64,000 nt of DNA from Leucocoprinus leucothites. Lineage: Eukaryota; Basidiomycota; Agaricomycetes; Agaricales; Agaricaceae. The stretch's first letter is position 1. Every line of letters starts with the position of its first letter. The notes below the pieces were generated by a model. It searched no databases. It was not told where the DNA came from and was given only the letters and a program-made list of their open reading frames with translations. The stretch covers positions 1,798,001 through 1,862,000 of the forward strand of contig JAACJO010000009.1 of assembly GCA_013368445.1 (NCBI GenBank). Reading direction: 5' to 3'. The translations under genes were made by a program, and so were the position numbers. Positions 19,716-30,585 of the stretch are shown here, piece by piece.

Positions 19716-22700
19716 ATGTCCAACCTCGCGGAGAATTGTATCCCCTCCAACCCAGACATCACCGGCATTGGTGTCAGGACAGCCATATATGCACAAAACT
19801 TTTTCAGCTTTATCCCCGTTGCACGTGTACTCTGGGACAGGAAGATTACCGTCGCCGAGTTAGACGCCATGGAACAGCAATCCTCAACTATCCTCATCAC
19901 CGCCTTTTCTATCCTCGTCGCAGCGATTATCCAAGCGTGTACACTTGGTTTGAGCAATCTCCATGCTGCTGTTATCCTTAACCTCAGCTGGATGAATAAC
20001 ACCAACCTTGCCATCTACGTTCTACTATACGTGTACTACAGAACGGAACGCAGGAAAAAACGCACAATCAATCAATCAATTGGAAAGGAAGTCAAACGTA
20101 CTCTTAAGAGCCTAGTGATTTGGATAGGCGTCCTTCACTTGGCTCTCATGGCGGCCTTTGGAATATGGTTTTGGAGTCAACCTACAACCTTTTCTACCTT
20201 TCCACCATGCCCTCTCTCTCCAGCTATCGTTATTTTGGGTCAGAGAGTTTCACTCTCATCCAAAGGAATGCAAGTCTGGTCTCTCTTTGCCTATAGTCTT
20301 GCTCTCGTCCCATTTCTGGTTATGACCAGCGTGCTGGCATGTTTCTTTCTCGTCTCCTTCCTAGGTAGCAAGTTTACTCAACTGAGATCCAGCAACCGGC
20401 CGGTAACTCCAGAGCAGGGAGACCACAAACGGGAGGAAGCCATTAAACGGCAGGGGGACCCGCGTCGGCATAGAAGGGAAACACCGAGAGAAACTAAGGA
20501 GCAATCGCATCGGAAGAAAATTACACCCACCATCCTTGGGTTGGTCATCTTGGCCATCCTCGGCATAGTCTTCCTTGTCGATACGGAGTTGGCGCTTCTG
20601 GACAATCAGACATTGCTGCAGCAAGGCGACTCGTTTTGGACGTTCGGTCAAACACTTGCACTGCTACTACTTTCAATCCCTGCTCATGACTTCTATGAAC
20701 TTGTCCGCGACCGAAGTACCAAACGTCAAGATGTCAAAAAGCGGCTGATAGAGGCATCACGGCAGGGGAACCAGACAGAGGTTGAGGACCTGTGCGATGA
20801 CGAAGAGCCCGATGACCAAACCAAAGGCAAGACGTCTGCCCACGTAGATAAAATACATACCTAATTCTTTTTTATTTAGGACACGCACTCATATTTGCAG
20901 CGACTAATGGAAATGCCTCACTCGTTGAATATCTCTTCGATAAGGATGCTAACAGAACGGCTGGTAAGAAACGCATTTTCCATACTTGCTGAAATACTCA
21001 ACGGGCAATCAAGGTCAAATGGCTTTTCTTTTGGCATCCTATCTGGAACACCGGGACGCTGCATGCTGGCTTTTAGACCAAGACATAGGTGTCGATAACG
21101 AAGGTTAGTGCTCTATTCAATATATCGTTCAAAATTTCATGTGCAATTTAGCCATTGAGTCGCTCAAGTCCGCTGCAAGAGCAGGCACATGGAACGTCGT
21201 CAAGGTTCTGGCTGAGTGGAGTATTGGAATCCAGTCAAATGGTAAGAGAAGTGGTTGAGTTGCCTTGACGTTGCTAAAACGATCGTACAATACTTTAGGG
21301 GATGAACAGAAAAGGGCATTTCTCACTGCTGCCAAGGAAGGACTACTAGAAGCTTTGAAGTTTTTACTGGAGAGGATTCAAAGAAATGTGAACGAAAAGA
21401 GTAGGAGCGCTGCTTAATGTGAGCTTTCAAATTCTAACCATTTGTCTGTAGATGAGGCAGGAGAAACTGCACTTCACCTCGCGGCGCGCAACGGCCACTC
21501 AGATATTGTTCAATTACTAATCAACGCGAAGGCGGATGTACGGGCGGAGGGTAGGATGGTTGTTCAGAGTGACCTGCGCGCTGCTTAAGGATTCTTCAGA
21601 CAGATCGGGGGGCACTGTACTTCACCATGCAGCAGCTGGCGGATACCTGACGGTCATCGAATCGCTTGTTGAACAGGGGGTCGATGTGAAAGCAAAAGGT
21701 GTGGGCTTTGTTCGACGTGCTTTTCCAATATCCTGATTGTTGGTTGCAGATGGATTGGGAAATACTGCGCTTCACTATGCAGCATGCAGTGGGAGCTTGA
21801 GCCTCGTTCAATTGTTGATTACCGAGGGGGCCAATATCAAGGGAAAAAGTGAGATCCTTACCCAACTCAAGATTTGGCACGCCCCTGACCTGGCTACAGA
21901 CAATGTCGGAGAGTCTGCACTTCATTTTGCAGCATTCGGCGTTCAATTGGATGTCCTGGAATGGCTGCATCAAGAAGAAGAGAACGCCACGGACCCAAAG
22001 AGCGGGAGACTCGACCCAACTAAGCTTTACAGGAAGTCACCCTTGTCAAAACCTTCCACGGTTCCCAAACCAACTACATCAGTTGCCGGCTGGGCAAATA
22101 TATTTCAGGCTCGAGCCGAACAGAAAGCAGACGATGCGGACTTGAAGGCGTGCATTTCATTGCACAGAGAGTCACTCTCGTGTCTGCCTGCCCTACATCC
22201 CAATCGGTCCGCGTCGCTTAACAACCTAGCCCGTGCACTTGCGACTCGATTTGAACGAAGGGGAGATAGGCAACTCTTGGAGGAATCTATTTCATTGCAT
22301 AGAGAGTCGCTCTCTTTGACACCTGCCCCCCATCCCAATCGGTCTTCATCGCTGATGAGCCTGGCCAATGCACTTTCGACTCTGTTCGAGCAACGTGGAG
22401 ATATCGAAGTCTTGGAGGAATCTATTTCATTGCATAGAGAGTCGCTCTCTTTGACACCTGCCCCCCATCCCGATCGGTCTTTATCACTGAATAACCTGGC
22501 CAATGCACTTTTGACTCTGTCCGAGCAACGTGGAGATATCGAAGTCTTGGAGGAATCTATTTCATTGCATAGAGAGTCGCTCTCTTTGACACCTGCCCCC
22601 CATCCCAATCGGTTTTCATCGCTGATGAACCTGGCCAATGCACTTTCGACTCTGTTCGAGCAACGTGGAGATATCGAAGTCTTGGAGGAATCTATTTCAT

Positions 22701-24043
22701 TGCATAGAGAGTCGCTCTCTTTGACACCTGCCCCCCATCCCGATCGGTCTTTATCACTGAATAACCTGGCCAATGCACTTTTGACTCTGTCCGAGCAACG
22801 TGGAGATATCGAAGTCTTGGAGGAATCTATTTCATTGCATAGAGAGTCGCTCTCTTTGACACCTGCCCCCCATCCCAATCGGTTTTCATCGCTGATGAAC
22901 CTGGCCAATGCACTTTCGACTCTGTTCGAGCAACGTGGAGATATCGAAGTCTTGGAGGAATCTATTTCATTGCATAGAGAGTCGCTCTCTTTGACACCTG
23001 CCCCCCATCCTGATCGGTCTTCATCGCTGATGAACCTGGCCAATGTACTTTTGACTCTGTTCGAGCAACGTGGAGATATCGAAGTCTTGGAGGAATCTAT
23101 TTCATTGCATAGAGAGTCGCTCTCTTTGACACCTGCCCCCCATCCCGATCGGTCTTTATCACTGAATAACCTGGCCAATGCACTTTTGACTCTGTCCGAG
23201 CAACGTGGAGATATCGAAGTCTTGGAGGAATCTATTTCATTGCATAGAGAGTCGCTCTCTTTGACATCTGCCCCCCATCCCAATCGGTTTTCATCGCTGA
23301 TGAACCTGGCCAATGCACTTTCGACTCTGTTCGAGCAACGTGGAGATATCGAAGTCTTGGAGGAATCTATTTCATTGCATAGAGAGTCGCTCTCTTTGAC
23401 ACCTGCCCCCCATCCTGATCGGTCTTCATCGCTGATGAACCTGGCCAATGTACTTTCGACTCTGTTCGAGCAACGTGGAGATATCGAAGTCTTGGAGGAA
23501 TCTATTTCATTGCATAGAGAGTCGCTCTCTTTGACACCTGCCCCCCATCCCAATCGGTCTTTATCACTGAACAACCTGGCCAATGCACTTTTGACTCTGT
23601 CCGAGCAACGTGGAGATATCGAAGTCTTGGAGGAATCTATTTCATTGCATAGAGAGTCGCTCTCTTTGACACCTGCCCCCCATCCCAATCAGTCTTCATC
23701 GCTGATGAGCCTGGCCAATGCACTTTCGACTCTGTTCGAGCAACGCGGAGATATCGAAGTCTTAGAGGAATCTATTTCATTGCATAGAGAGTTGCTCTCT
23801 TTGAGACCCACCCCCCATCCTGATCGGTCTTCATCGCTGATGAACCTGGCCAATGCCCTTTTGACTCTGTACAAGCAATGTGGAGATATCAAAGTCTTGG
23901 AGGAATGCATTTTATTGCGCAGAGAGTTGCCCTCTTTGAGGCCTGCCCCCCATCCTGATCACTCTTCATTACTGAATCCACCAGCCGCTGCACCTTCAAC
24001 TTCATTTGATAAACAGGATCATCTCGGGAACTGGGAAGAATAG
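19716..24043 (+). CDS. Multi-pass membrane / ankyrin / TPR repeat protein
   Basis: Eight exons: 19716-20843, 20880-20963, 21014-21103, 21152-21241, 21299-21400, 21452-21550, 21600-21698 and 21750-24043. Exon 1 encodes about six hydrophobic segments (for example STILITAFSILVAAII, LVIWIGVLHLALMAAF, GLVILAILGIVFLV) with a basic linker between the fifth and sixth. Exons 2-8 each start a new ankyrin repeat (GETALHLAARNGHSDIVQLL is typical), with phase-1 introns. Exon 8 ends with about thirteen 45-aa TPR-like units (EESISLHRESLSLTPAPHP...). Such TPRs in basidiomycetes commonly accompany CHAT or NLR-type receptors; here no CHAT or NACHT domain is seen. I infer a membrane-tethered repeat sensor, not a known enzyme. 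One oddity is that the exon 1/2 junction is phase 0 where phase 1 is needed, a one-base slip that may inactivate the gene or reflect a sequencing error. Confidence 0.75.
22142..23990 (+). repeat. 135-bp coding tandem array (45-aa TPR units)
   Basis: Units start at 22277 and every 135 bp to 23897: twelve full, one partial, plus a diverged unit at 22142. Each codes for LEESISLHRE...LFEQRGDIEV. Units 2-11 are nearly identical in DNA. They form higher-order blocks: units 2-3 equal 4-5 (270 bp), and units 4-5-6 match 7-8-9 (405 bp). The flanking units are more diverged, the usual mark of unequal crossing-over inside the array. Confidence 0.95.
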
Positions 24044-26840
24044 CCCTACTGGCAGATTTCATCTCATCACAGCAAAACTGCTCAACTAACACTTTCCTTT
24101 CTCTGTAAATGTTCATTCATTTTATTTTAAAAACTAGCATTCATTGTACCTACAGTCGAGGACAGTCAAACTCCACCAAAAAAAATCAAATTTCTCAGAT
24201 TTTCCCAAAAGTACTTGCAATCAATAGATCTCACTAAGAGCTATCTCTGGACCAAAAATGAACAAAATTCAACAAGCCTTCCCTTGGAAAATGCTAAATA
24301 AGGTTAATGTGCCAAAATTATGGCTGGATACCAAAATTTGTATTACAAATAATGAAAATATGCCCAATCAACTCCTTTTGGCTGCCTGAATCAGGTGCCA
24401 AAGTTTGAAGAAATTCTCATAAGCAGTTCCTGCAAAATAAATTAAATACAATTCAGCTTGGCTTCTATTTTTGGTATCTCATGTCATCACATCAGTGCTT
24501 GGTGTCAACCCAAATTATGTTTCCATGAGTTTTTTTACCCATGCCTTTGGCACAGGGGCTGTGTTATGTTTAATCTGAGTTTCAAAATTAAGAATAATTC
24601 CTGAATTCTTTGCCTGTGCCTTGGGTGCAGGGAGAAGGTTTTCTATGTAAATCTTAATTTGTGAGATCTTTGGCCTTCCTGTGCCTAAGTTTATATCAAG
24701 TGCCTGTATATGTAAGTGTCACAATCTGCAATTGCGACCTCTCCAATTTGATCTCTGACTATTCTTTCAACTTCCGATTCCCACAATTTTCATTATCTAC
24801 TATTTCTATAAATATTTCACAGCCTGTTTCCACTCATTATTCTATCCTCTTTTCATTTGCACTCATATTTGTTTCCACCATTCCATTTATATTTGTCATT
24901 CTCTGACACATCATGTCTGTTGTTGTCTATTTACTTTTTGTTTATCTGTTTATTTGTTTATCATTGTATTGTGAGCTTTGTGATATTTATGTGTTATTTG
25001 TCCAATTTCACATTATCTTAAATATGTCACTACTAGCTCATGTATTACCCATTCTGAATATCAACTAAGATTCCACTCTTACTCTCTGTCCAATTATTCA
25101 TTCAGTGTTGAATTCCAATTCGCACTGCCTGCTATCTTTCTTATAGACCAAATCAGTCAACACAATATCAGAAGGGCATAGCACATATGCTGAAGCCAGC
25201 AACCGACCTCTCCATAATTTTTGTACACTTAGTAAGTGCTGTAATTTGCAAATCTTGACAGTAAGGCAGGTATGTAGCTTTATTTTATTTTATTTTGAAC
25301 TTATCAAGTGCTTAAGTGCTGGTATACAATCTGATCCTTTTTAAAATACATTTTGATTTTTAAGTGTAGGCAAGCCACTCCCATTTCCCGTGCTTATTGC
25401 ATGTCTAAGCACCCATGTGCATGCAATATTAAGTCTGAATTTTGAACTCGAATAAACCTAAGGTAGAAGCTCTGTCCTCTCCCTGTACCTCCAAATTTAA
25501 TTGGTTTGTGAGGTCACTGACCCTCCCATACCCAAGTCTATTGACATGCCCATGCCTGTGCCCATGCTTGAGTGCTGTATGAACTTTGATCTACTTTCTT
25601 GCACTTATCGAGCATTTAAGTGCTCACCTGTACACATTGTACATTAGAGCATGGCTATTCATATTTATCACATAAATTTATCTCCAACTCAAATACTCAT
25701 GAAAAAATTTACAGTAATTGACTGCTCTTATGTACACCATCACTCATTTGTATGCTGCCCTTTTCTTGGCAATATTAGCTGTTTTCCATGGGGTTCTTTA
25801 GTGCTCTCATGTTACAGAGGCCATCCAGATAGGTTCCCAACAAAAAAAATGCTTAGCAATGTATTTCTTCATATGGAGTTAGTTGTTCTCTGAGTTTTTC
25901 ATGATTCTCCAAATATTATAAAGTAAATTCCTGACCCAGGCATGTACTTAAAGCCACAATTTTTGACTTCATGAATTATATCCAATGTGTTGATTGTATG
26001 GTCAAAATTTGGTAGCTATTGGGATTCTACTCCATTGTCAAGATTAGAATCCTTGTTTCAAGGTCACCCATACATGGAACATGACATCACTTAACCCATT
26101 TTTAGCAGGTGCAGCAATATGATAGGAGCTGTTATCACAGTGTACAGATGACTTGGTTTTGTTTAAATAGACATTTCAACAATTTCTGCCTCATTGACAT
26201 TCAATGTACTGTAGAATCCTTAATTCAAAAAGCAGAGGTTGTGGCTGTGACTGAAAAGCAGGTTTGGTCATGAAAAGCAACAGGCCTGGGGACCATGACC
26301 AACCAAAAGTGTTGATAGAAATTGTGAATAGGATTGAGATTTGATTACCTAGAGATTGTGCCAAGGCATGGGCAGAATCGGCTATGACAGGTGTATAAAG
26401 GGTAGACAAAAACAAAGAGGGTGCTGGAATCAGGAAGCAATGTGAGAGGGAAAGGCAGAAATGTGTTTTTACTCAAATAGGATTCTGTGACATTTTGGTC
26501 CCACCACAAAAAGCAGGGCAAATTTTGGGCATGACTCCAAGATGACCAAATGTCAAAACAGCTTTTTGTGATGTGACTTGCTTTTCAAATTAAGGATCCT
26601 ACAGTACTAACTTATGAAGGGATTTTGTATCTCAATGCATTTGTAATGATATATTCTACACATATGCAAGTTTTTGCAGTAAAAAAGTAAAATTTGGACT
26701 CAAAACAGCCAAGGAGAAATTGGGCATACATAAGAACAATCAATTACTGTAATCACTACATGTGGATAAGACTCCCCTTTTTTCCATGCATATAACACCT
26801 ACTGTAAGTGGGTGTGATATCTAATGTATGTGGTTTCCTG
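24044..26840. other. Non-coding stretch with small transposon remnants
   Basis: No gene is supported and no long open frame was found. A Tc1/pogo-like terminus next to TA lies at 24153-24177. A 396-bp MITE lies at 26209-26604. The rest is AT-rich, CpG-poor sequence with weak similarity to the repeats around 9.6-9.8 kb. The last five bases before the Copia LTR (26841-26845, TGCCT) are the left target duplication. Confidence 0.6.
26209..26604. mobile_element. 396-bp MITE with TA target duplication
   Basis: Ends are inverted: CTGTAGAATCCTTAATTC at the left and the inverse of CTGTAGGATCCTTAATTT at the right, extending about 25 bp with few mismatches. Each is flanked by TA (26207-26208 and 26605-26606). 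There is no coding. The pattern is that of a Tc1/mariner-derived MITE. Confidence 0.8.
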
Positions 26841-26845
26841 TGCCT

Positions 26846-27218
26846 TGTTGAAGCAGCAATAGGGAGCATAGTGGTGAAGGTAGATGACATAGTTGATGAC
26901 TTACTTTGCTAGGCAGTAAACTGTTATGGGAGTTAAGATGTAATAGAGTTGTGACTGAGAGTGTAGAATTAACTGTCTAATAACAAAGAAAATACAAAGT
27001 ATTTATACTAAAATGTCCATATTATTACTACTATAAAGAGGACATTACACCATCATTTCAAGATGGTAAAGGGTACAAGTAAAATATATAGTAAAACATG
27101 TATTGTCCACACAAAGTATTGGTGTGTAAACATAGTGGTATCTAATAATAGAATGCATATGTTATAATTGAGAGTGAACACAAACATAGCAGCATGTAGA
27201 TGCACATGTGATTCAATA
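26846..27218 (-). repeat. Copia 3' LTR
   Basis: 373 bp, starting TGTTGAAGC on the plus strand and ending ATTCAATA (partner ATTCAACA). Many differences from the partner LTR are transitions, several of them CA opposite TG, as expected from former CG pairs. Confidence 0.9.
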
Positions 27219-27289
27219 CTCTTCCTCACTCAAAATGGCAGGAGATGCATAATTGAGCAGCTATAATAGCACTAAAGAAATTCGATACC

Positions 27290-28425
27290 CAAAGAATAAA
27301 CAAATTTATTGAAGAGAATTGAACTGAGGTTTTTCATCAGAATATTGGCAGGATTGTTTGAGCCCTTGATAAATTCCAACTTAACTGAACCTTCTTCAAC
27401 AATATCTCAGATATAGTGGTATCATATATCAATATGCTTCAAGTGTTTTTCTTGAACAGGGTTCTCACTCCAGAAGATAGATCTGATATTATCACCATAG
27501 AGAATCAGAGCAGGTATTTTAAAACCTATCTCTTCAAGAAGTTGTCAAATCCAGATTAGCTGGCAGCTGCAATTGGAAAGCGCCATATACTCAGCTTCAG
27601 TAGATGACAAAGTGACAGTTTTCTGTTTGCAGCTAAGCCAGCTTACAGGTCCACATGCTATTGTGACAAAGTTACCTGTAACAGATTGTCGAGACTGTCC
27701 ATCTTGTGCCCAATCACTATCAGAACAAGCAATGATGGCTTGATTAGAAGCACCATCAAAGACAAGTCAATAATTGCATGTTGATTGAAAATATTGCAGC
27801 ACATGGAGTCCAGCCCGAAAGTGTGCATTGGAAGGGGCAGCAGATTGCTAGGAGAGTTTGACAACAGCAAAGGATATGTCAGGTCTCAATCCAATCATAA
27901 GATACATCAGCAATCTGACTAACTGTTGGTAACAAGTCTTAAACTTAGGATCTACCTTATCAACATAGGGTTCGAAGATGAATCCAGATGGCAGTGGAGT
28001 AAATTTCGCACCTTTAGGAATTTTGAACTTCTCAAGAACCTTATTGAGGTATTTCACTTGATCTATATAGAGTTTTCTCTCTTTTTGATCACATGATATG
28101 TTCATGCCTAGGAACTCAGAAAGTTCACCTTGGTCATGACATTCCCAAGTAGTCATGAATCTTTGCTTCAACTCAGAGAGGAGTAGGGAATTCTTTTTAC
28201 CCATAAAGAAAACATCATCCACATAAGTGACTGCAAAGATACACTTGCTGGTCTTGGGATGTGTAAAATGGTAAACACCAGTGTCAGACTTACAGTGCTT
28301 AAATCCAAGTTTCAGCATTGATGAAGTGAGTGCTTTCCACCAGGATAAGCCAGCTTATTTCAGACCATAGATTGCTTTGTGTAATCTCCAGACTTTCTTC
28401 TCTTGGCCAGGAATTCAGAACCCTT
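27290..28425 (-). pseudogene. Copia pol, C-terminal part: reverse transcriptase end and RNase H
   Basis: Minus strand. An open piece at 27848-28318 begins with the thumb-side RT sequence and contains the catalytic TYVDDVFFMG (YVDD-type active site) and LGMNISCDQ. Downstream (27290-27660), out of frame and with stops, is the RNase H region with SSTEAEYMAL, the standard Copia motif. It adjoins the Gypsy LTR at 28431; the missing front of RT continues at 37232. Non-functional. Confidence 0.85.
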
Positions 28426-28430
28426 CTGGC

Positions 28431-29127
28431 TGTTAAGATTTACAGTCAGAGCGCCTAGTAATGTCATGTGTCACAACACGTGATTGGGTTACGTAAGACA
28501 GTGGCTAACTGGTCTTTAACCTACTTCAATTAATAAGCTTGAGTATTCTCGAAAGCTCAGTAAGAGAAGGCCAAGAAGACTTGAGGTAAGTCTAAGGTAG
28601 CGCAAGGTTCGAGACAACAACAATGATACAAGTGAATTCAAGGCAGGGCAAGTAAACACAAGTAGTCCGGGAAACAAAGGAAAGATTAAACTTGCGTTTA
28701 ATCTTCCAAATACAAGTCCTTAAATACTGACTAGACAAAACAATATCAAACTATGAAACTACAACTACAAGTCCGAAAATCACTATCACGATTCTGATAA
28801 ATACGTATCTGTCCGCTGATGTAACAGCTATCATAGTTAGATATCTAATAGTTCAAATCCAAACGCGATGTCCATGAAACCATCATTGTCTGTTAATCAG
28901 TTCTGTTAGTCCATAGCAATCAAACAGCGAAACCATTTCTCCTGATTCTCTTAATAACGTCCATCCAATTATACTCGTCCCAATCAATATCGAATCATTC
29001 TTCTTCCACATCAAACTTTCTGACGTATTCTTCCCAATCTAGAACTGCAGTCTCGGTCCTGGTGGCTGTGTCGGCATCTAGGATGATTAAGTCACAATGA
29101 GCATCAATCAGGTCGACGTTTATAACA
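28431..29127 (-). repeat. Gypsy 3' LTR
   Basis: 697 bp, TGTTAAGATT...TTTATAACA on the plus strand. It is identical to 36530-37226 except at six positions, each a CG in one copy and TG or CA in the other. Confidence 0.97.
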
Positions 29128-29140
29128 TTATCCCTTTTGT
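29128..29140 (-). other. Polypurine tract of the Gypsy element
   Basis: On the element strand this reads ACAAAAGGGATAA, directly before the 3' LTR (29127). This is the position and composition expected for the plus-strand primer. Confidence 0.75.
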
Positions 29141-29181
29141 AGGACTTGATGTCCTCATCAACGTCCTTATCCAAATTGGAC

Positions 29182-30573
29182 TCAGTAATCTCCATAGGGC
29201 TCTCCTGTGATGTTGGCAATTGCGACGTCGTCATAGGGGTCATCATACTCTTCTCCATAAGCGTCCCTATGATCATAACCTCCATCTGAGACTCGTCGAG
29301 GTCTGAGGTGGCGTTGGGTATGAGGTCAACGGCGAGGCATTTGGTAATGCATATGTCTGGTGTCAGGAGTCAGGCAAGCTGGAGAACGCGGCGGTAGAAC
29401 TCGTGTTCTACTTGCGTCTGTTGAGTCGAGTCCCATGCGGAGGAAGACTTTGTTTTTCCTTTGTCGTTGACGTCGAACGGGTTGGATCAGGCCGATTTCT
29501 TGAGTTGGAGTGCTTCGGGAAGAAGGTACGGGGAGGTCTCCGGGTCTAAATACTTGGGATGGATGTTTGTGGGTAAGGATAGGTTTGAGCCATCGTCGTT
29601 CTCGATCAGAGACTCCGTTGATGAATGAGGAGAGGGGAAAGAGGTGTAATTGTGGGAACTTTGCGATGGCTTGTCGTTGTAAGACCTGTGCGAATTCTCG
29701 GGTGGTACATGCTCATTGTTTGTTGAGGAAGCAGTATCTTCCGAGATGTCCAGGGGCAGAGTGTCGGCAGTAGTGGCAGGTATAACGTTCATATTGGTCC
29801 ACGAAATGACCATCGACCCTACAGATTGCGCAGTATTCTCTCTGTGTAGTACTTTCGGGGGTGGGAATAGAGTCAGGTTTCGTTTGTGGCAATCATAATC
29901 CACGATCATCTGTTCCAGTCTGTTCTGTTCTCTGAGGGGTGTCAGGTCGATCCACATCAGGAAGTTCATTGGGAACTCCATTGGTTCCATCATCGGGTCC
30001 ATCCGGGTACTGGAGAGTAGGAAGTTCAGATCCTTGTTGAGTCTCGCTAGGCTCACTTGGATCTGGAGCCTTTGGGAAAGCGTGAAGGGCTTGTTCAGCC
30101 GCTGACATGATTTTCCTAATGACAGGTGATTCGACAGTTCGGCAAAGTGAGTTAACGTGACACTTGAAGAAATACGAGTGGTGGAGCAACGTGTGTTTAA
30201 GAAATAAGAGAGTAGTCCAGTCCTCCCTGAATAGGTCGAACTGGACAGCGTCGAGTGAATCTTCGCGGAGAGTGGCCCTAGCTTCAGTGAAGGGGGCGTT
30301 GTAGAGTTGGAAGGTTCGAATGGCTCTAGTGGGGTCGGTGTAGGTTTCCTCTGGTGGGGAATCTTCCGAAATTGAGGAAGGGGACTGTGCGATGGTCGTG
30401 ACTGGAGGGGCAACAACATAGCTCGTTCCTGTTCCGGGTGAGGTATATGTTGGAGGGCGTGGAGATAAATGACCGGAGTTAGCCGTGATGTCTGATTTGC
30501 GAAGTGGTACTAGGGGTGTGTTGGATTGGTAGGTGTATGGTTCTGGGGTGGTGTTTGGAATGAGATGTTGCAT
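29182..30573 (-). pseudogene. Extra ORF downstream of Gypsy pol, with a Cys/His finger
   Basis: One frame of about 463 codons from ATG 30573 to TGA 29182, interrupted by three TGA codons (29893, 29713, 29326), all readable as former CGA. The N-terminal half (226 codons, MQHLIPNTTPEPY...) is proline/serine-rich and then mixed. After the first stop comes a compact Cys/His cluster (YCAICRVDGHFVD, then YTCHYCRHSAPGHLGRYC), and the tail is rich in Asp/Tyr/Gly. It lies between the chromodomain end of pol and the polypurine tract, where most Gypsy elements carry nothing. It is not an envelope by any feature I see: no signal peptide or membrane anchor. Function unknown; nucleic-acid binding is a guess from the finger. 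Confidence 0.65.
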
Positions 30574-30585
30574 GATTCTGGTTTT

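Noticed and set aside
22105..23688. 527-codon antisense open frame across the TPR array
   Set aside because: It is the mirror of a 135-bp repeat whose unit length is divisible by three, so one stop-free antisense unit makes a long open frame. The sense strand has TPR content and consistent exon phases.
22277..23990. CRISPR-like regular repeat spacing
   Set aside because: Units are coding, 135 bp, contiguous without spacers, in a eukaryotic gene.
29510..29773. Plus-strand Arg/Cys-rich frame in the Gypsy 3' region
   Set aside because: Antisense shadow of the ORF3 finger region.
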